Shown here one piece after another: positions 4,696-5,140 of a stretch of DNA of 5,140 nt. The notes below the pieces were generated by a model. The model worked only from the letters and a program-made list of their open reading frames with translations, was not told the origin of the DNA and ran no database searches. Source of the stretch: JAEZJZ01 sp964450265. Lineage in GTDB: Bacteria; Bacillota; UBA994; UBA5500. A program made the position numbers and the translations under genes. The stretch covers positions 1 to 5,140 of the forward strand of contig CAYVCY010000143.1 of assembly GCA_964450265.1 (NCBI GenBank), given 5' to 3'. Positions within the stretch are counted from its first letter, which is position 1; every line of letters begins with the position of its first letter.

Positions 4696-4929
4696 TTGGA
4701 GATCACCGTGAAGATCTTCGGCGAGCTCTATTGCTACATCCCTGGTGGTCTGGATCACGCCGTGGTCGAGGTACCGCTGGAAGCTACTCTGGCCGCTCTG
4801 CTGCAACAATTGCGGATCCCGGACTATGCCGTCTGGGTGGTTACCGTCAATGACCAGCGAGTGCCCAAAGAGCATCCTCTGGAGGCCGGCGATACCGTCG
4901 CCATATTTGCTCCTGTCGCAGGGGGATAA
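4696..4929 (+). CDS. MoaD/ThiS-type ubiquitin-like sulfur carrier
   Basis: This 77-residue protein has the beta-grasp pattern of MoaD/ThiS carriers. It opens with the strand MEITVKIFGEL, has a helix around TLAALLQQLRI (31-41), a VVTVNDQRV strand (48-56) and PLEAGDTVAIFAPVAGG at 61-77. The C-terminal Gly-Gly is the site adenylated and thiocarboxylated by an E1-like MoeB/ThiF enzyme. Family members deliver sulfur for the pterin dithiolene or for thiazole. It is followed after 13 bases by an aldehyde:ferredoxin oxidoreductase, and such pairs are common in anaerobes, so supplying the tungstopterin cofactor is the most likely job, though ThiS-like roles are not excluded. The start is TTG at 4696, 8 bases after AGGAGG. 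GTG at 4687 overlaps that site and TTG at 4690 is too close to it. The long structured leader upstream suggests regulation at the RNA level. Confidence 0.88.
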   Translation: MEITVKIFGELYCYIPGGLDHAVVEVPLEATLAALLQQLRIPDYAVWVVTVNDQRVPKEHPLEAGDTVAIFAPVAGG

Positions 4930-4942
4930 AGGAGGAAGATAC

Positions 4943-5140
4943 ATGCCCTTTGGTTTTCACAACAGAATACTGCGAGTCAATCTGAGTACCGGACATGTAG
5001 CCGAGGAGCATCCAGGAGAGGCGTTTTATCGGCAGTTCCTAGGGGGCACAGGCACAATCGCCTATTTCCTTTACCAAGAACTATCGCCGGGAATAGACCC
5101 TTTAGGACCGGACAACAAGCTGATCTTCGCCGGTGGGCCC
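4943..5140 (+). CDS. Aldehyde:ferredoxin oxidoreductase, N-terminal part (cut by window end)
   Basis: Only the first 66 codons are present, and the frame is open at the window edge. The visible text reads ILRVNLSTGHVAEEH, FLGGTGTIAYFLYQEL, SPGIDPLGPDNKLIFAGGP. This is the start of the N-terminal AOR domain (NLSTG, FLGGxG, GxDPLxPxNKLIFAxGP), which binds the tungsten bis-pterin cofactor. Full members are about 600 residues, carry a 4Fe-4S cluster, and oxidise aldehydes to acids with ferredoxin in the cytosol. The usual GGRG is GGTG here, as in more divergent members, so the exact substrate class is open. ATG 4943 follows GGAGGA (4931-4936) at good spacing, 13 bases after the sulfur-carrier stop, so the two genes are co-transcribed. 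Active-site and cluster cysteines lie beyond the window. Confidence 0.9.
   Translation, partial: MPFGFHNRILRVNLSTGHVAEEHPGEAFYRQFLGGTGTIAYFLYQELSPGIDPLGPDNKLIFAGGP

Noticed and set aside
4632..4853. 73-codon plus-strand frame starting at TTG 4632, just after the orphan ribosome-binding site
   Set aside because: It runs out of frame through the clear sulfur-carrier gene, its start is too far from the AGGAGGT, and the product has no family features.
4507..4944. Minus-strand frame with a repeated LLATSADVAGN peptide
   Set aside because: The peptide repeat is simply the B-unit DNA repeat read backwards, and most of the frame is antisense to the sulfur-carrier gene.

Overview
This window looks like chromosome of an anaerobic, endospore-forming member of the Bacillota (Clostridia or a related class). 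Three things point that way. There is a very clear spoVK. The Shine-Dalgarno sites are strong and purine-rich (AGGAGG or GGGGAGG types), and two genes appear to start with TTG. At the right edge is the beginning of a tungsten-type aldehyde:ferredoxin oxidoreductase. By eye the DNA is moderately GC-rich. I cannot name a genus.

Layout, left to right. (1) 115-1104 (+): spoVK, an AAA+ ATPase of the SpoVK/CbbX group. (2) 1105-1403: a gene-free gap between convergent genes. (3) 1404-2615 (-): a 12-helix MFS efflux transporter resembling MdtG. (4) 2616-2915: a divergent, partly AT-rich intergenic region that should hold promoters for both directions. (5) 2916-4256 (+): three overlapping genes. They encode a small TrmE/Era-type GTPase, a short membrane protein with two aspartate-rich motifs arranged as in the UbiA prenyltransferase superfamily, and a 64-residue membrane-anchored protein with a CPxC pair. 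A strong intrinsic terminator follows at 4265-4297. (6) 4298-4695: a gene-free leader of about 400 bases. (7) 4696-5140 (+): a MoaD/ThiS-type sulfur carrier ending in Gly-Gly, then the first 66 codons of an aldehyde:ferredoxin oxidoreductase cut by the window end.

The most interesting parts are the leader and the three-gene cluster. The leader folds on paper into a three-way junction at 4329-4422. Its place upstream of tungstopterin-related genes and its sequence style suggest a Moco/Tuco-type riboswitch. Downstream of it lies a duplicated cassette: an imperfect hairpin (A) followed by an 8-bp perfect hairpin fused to a full AGGAGGT ribosome-binding site (B). Only the second B copy serves a gene; the first is an orphan. 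The arms of A and B are nearly interchangeable, so the two can form mutually exclusive structures.

The three-gene cluster (cytosolic GTPase, minimal UbiA-like membrane protein, small CPxC membrane protein) is tightly overlapped and looks translationally coupled. I do not recognise it as a described system. All calls come from reading the sequence and remembered family motifs; no database or folding program was run.
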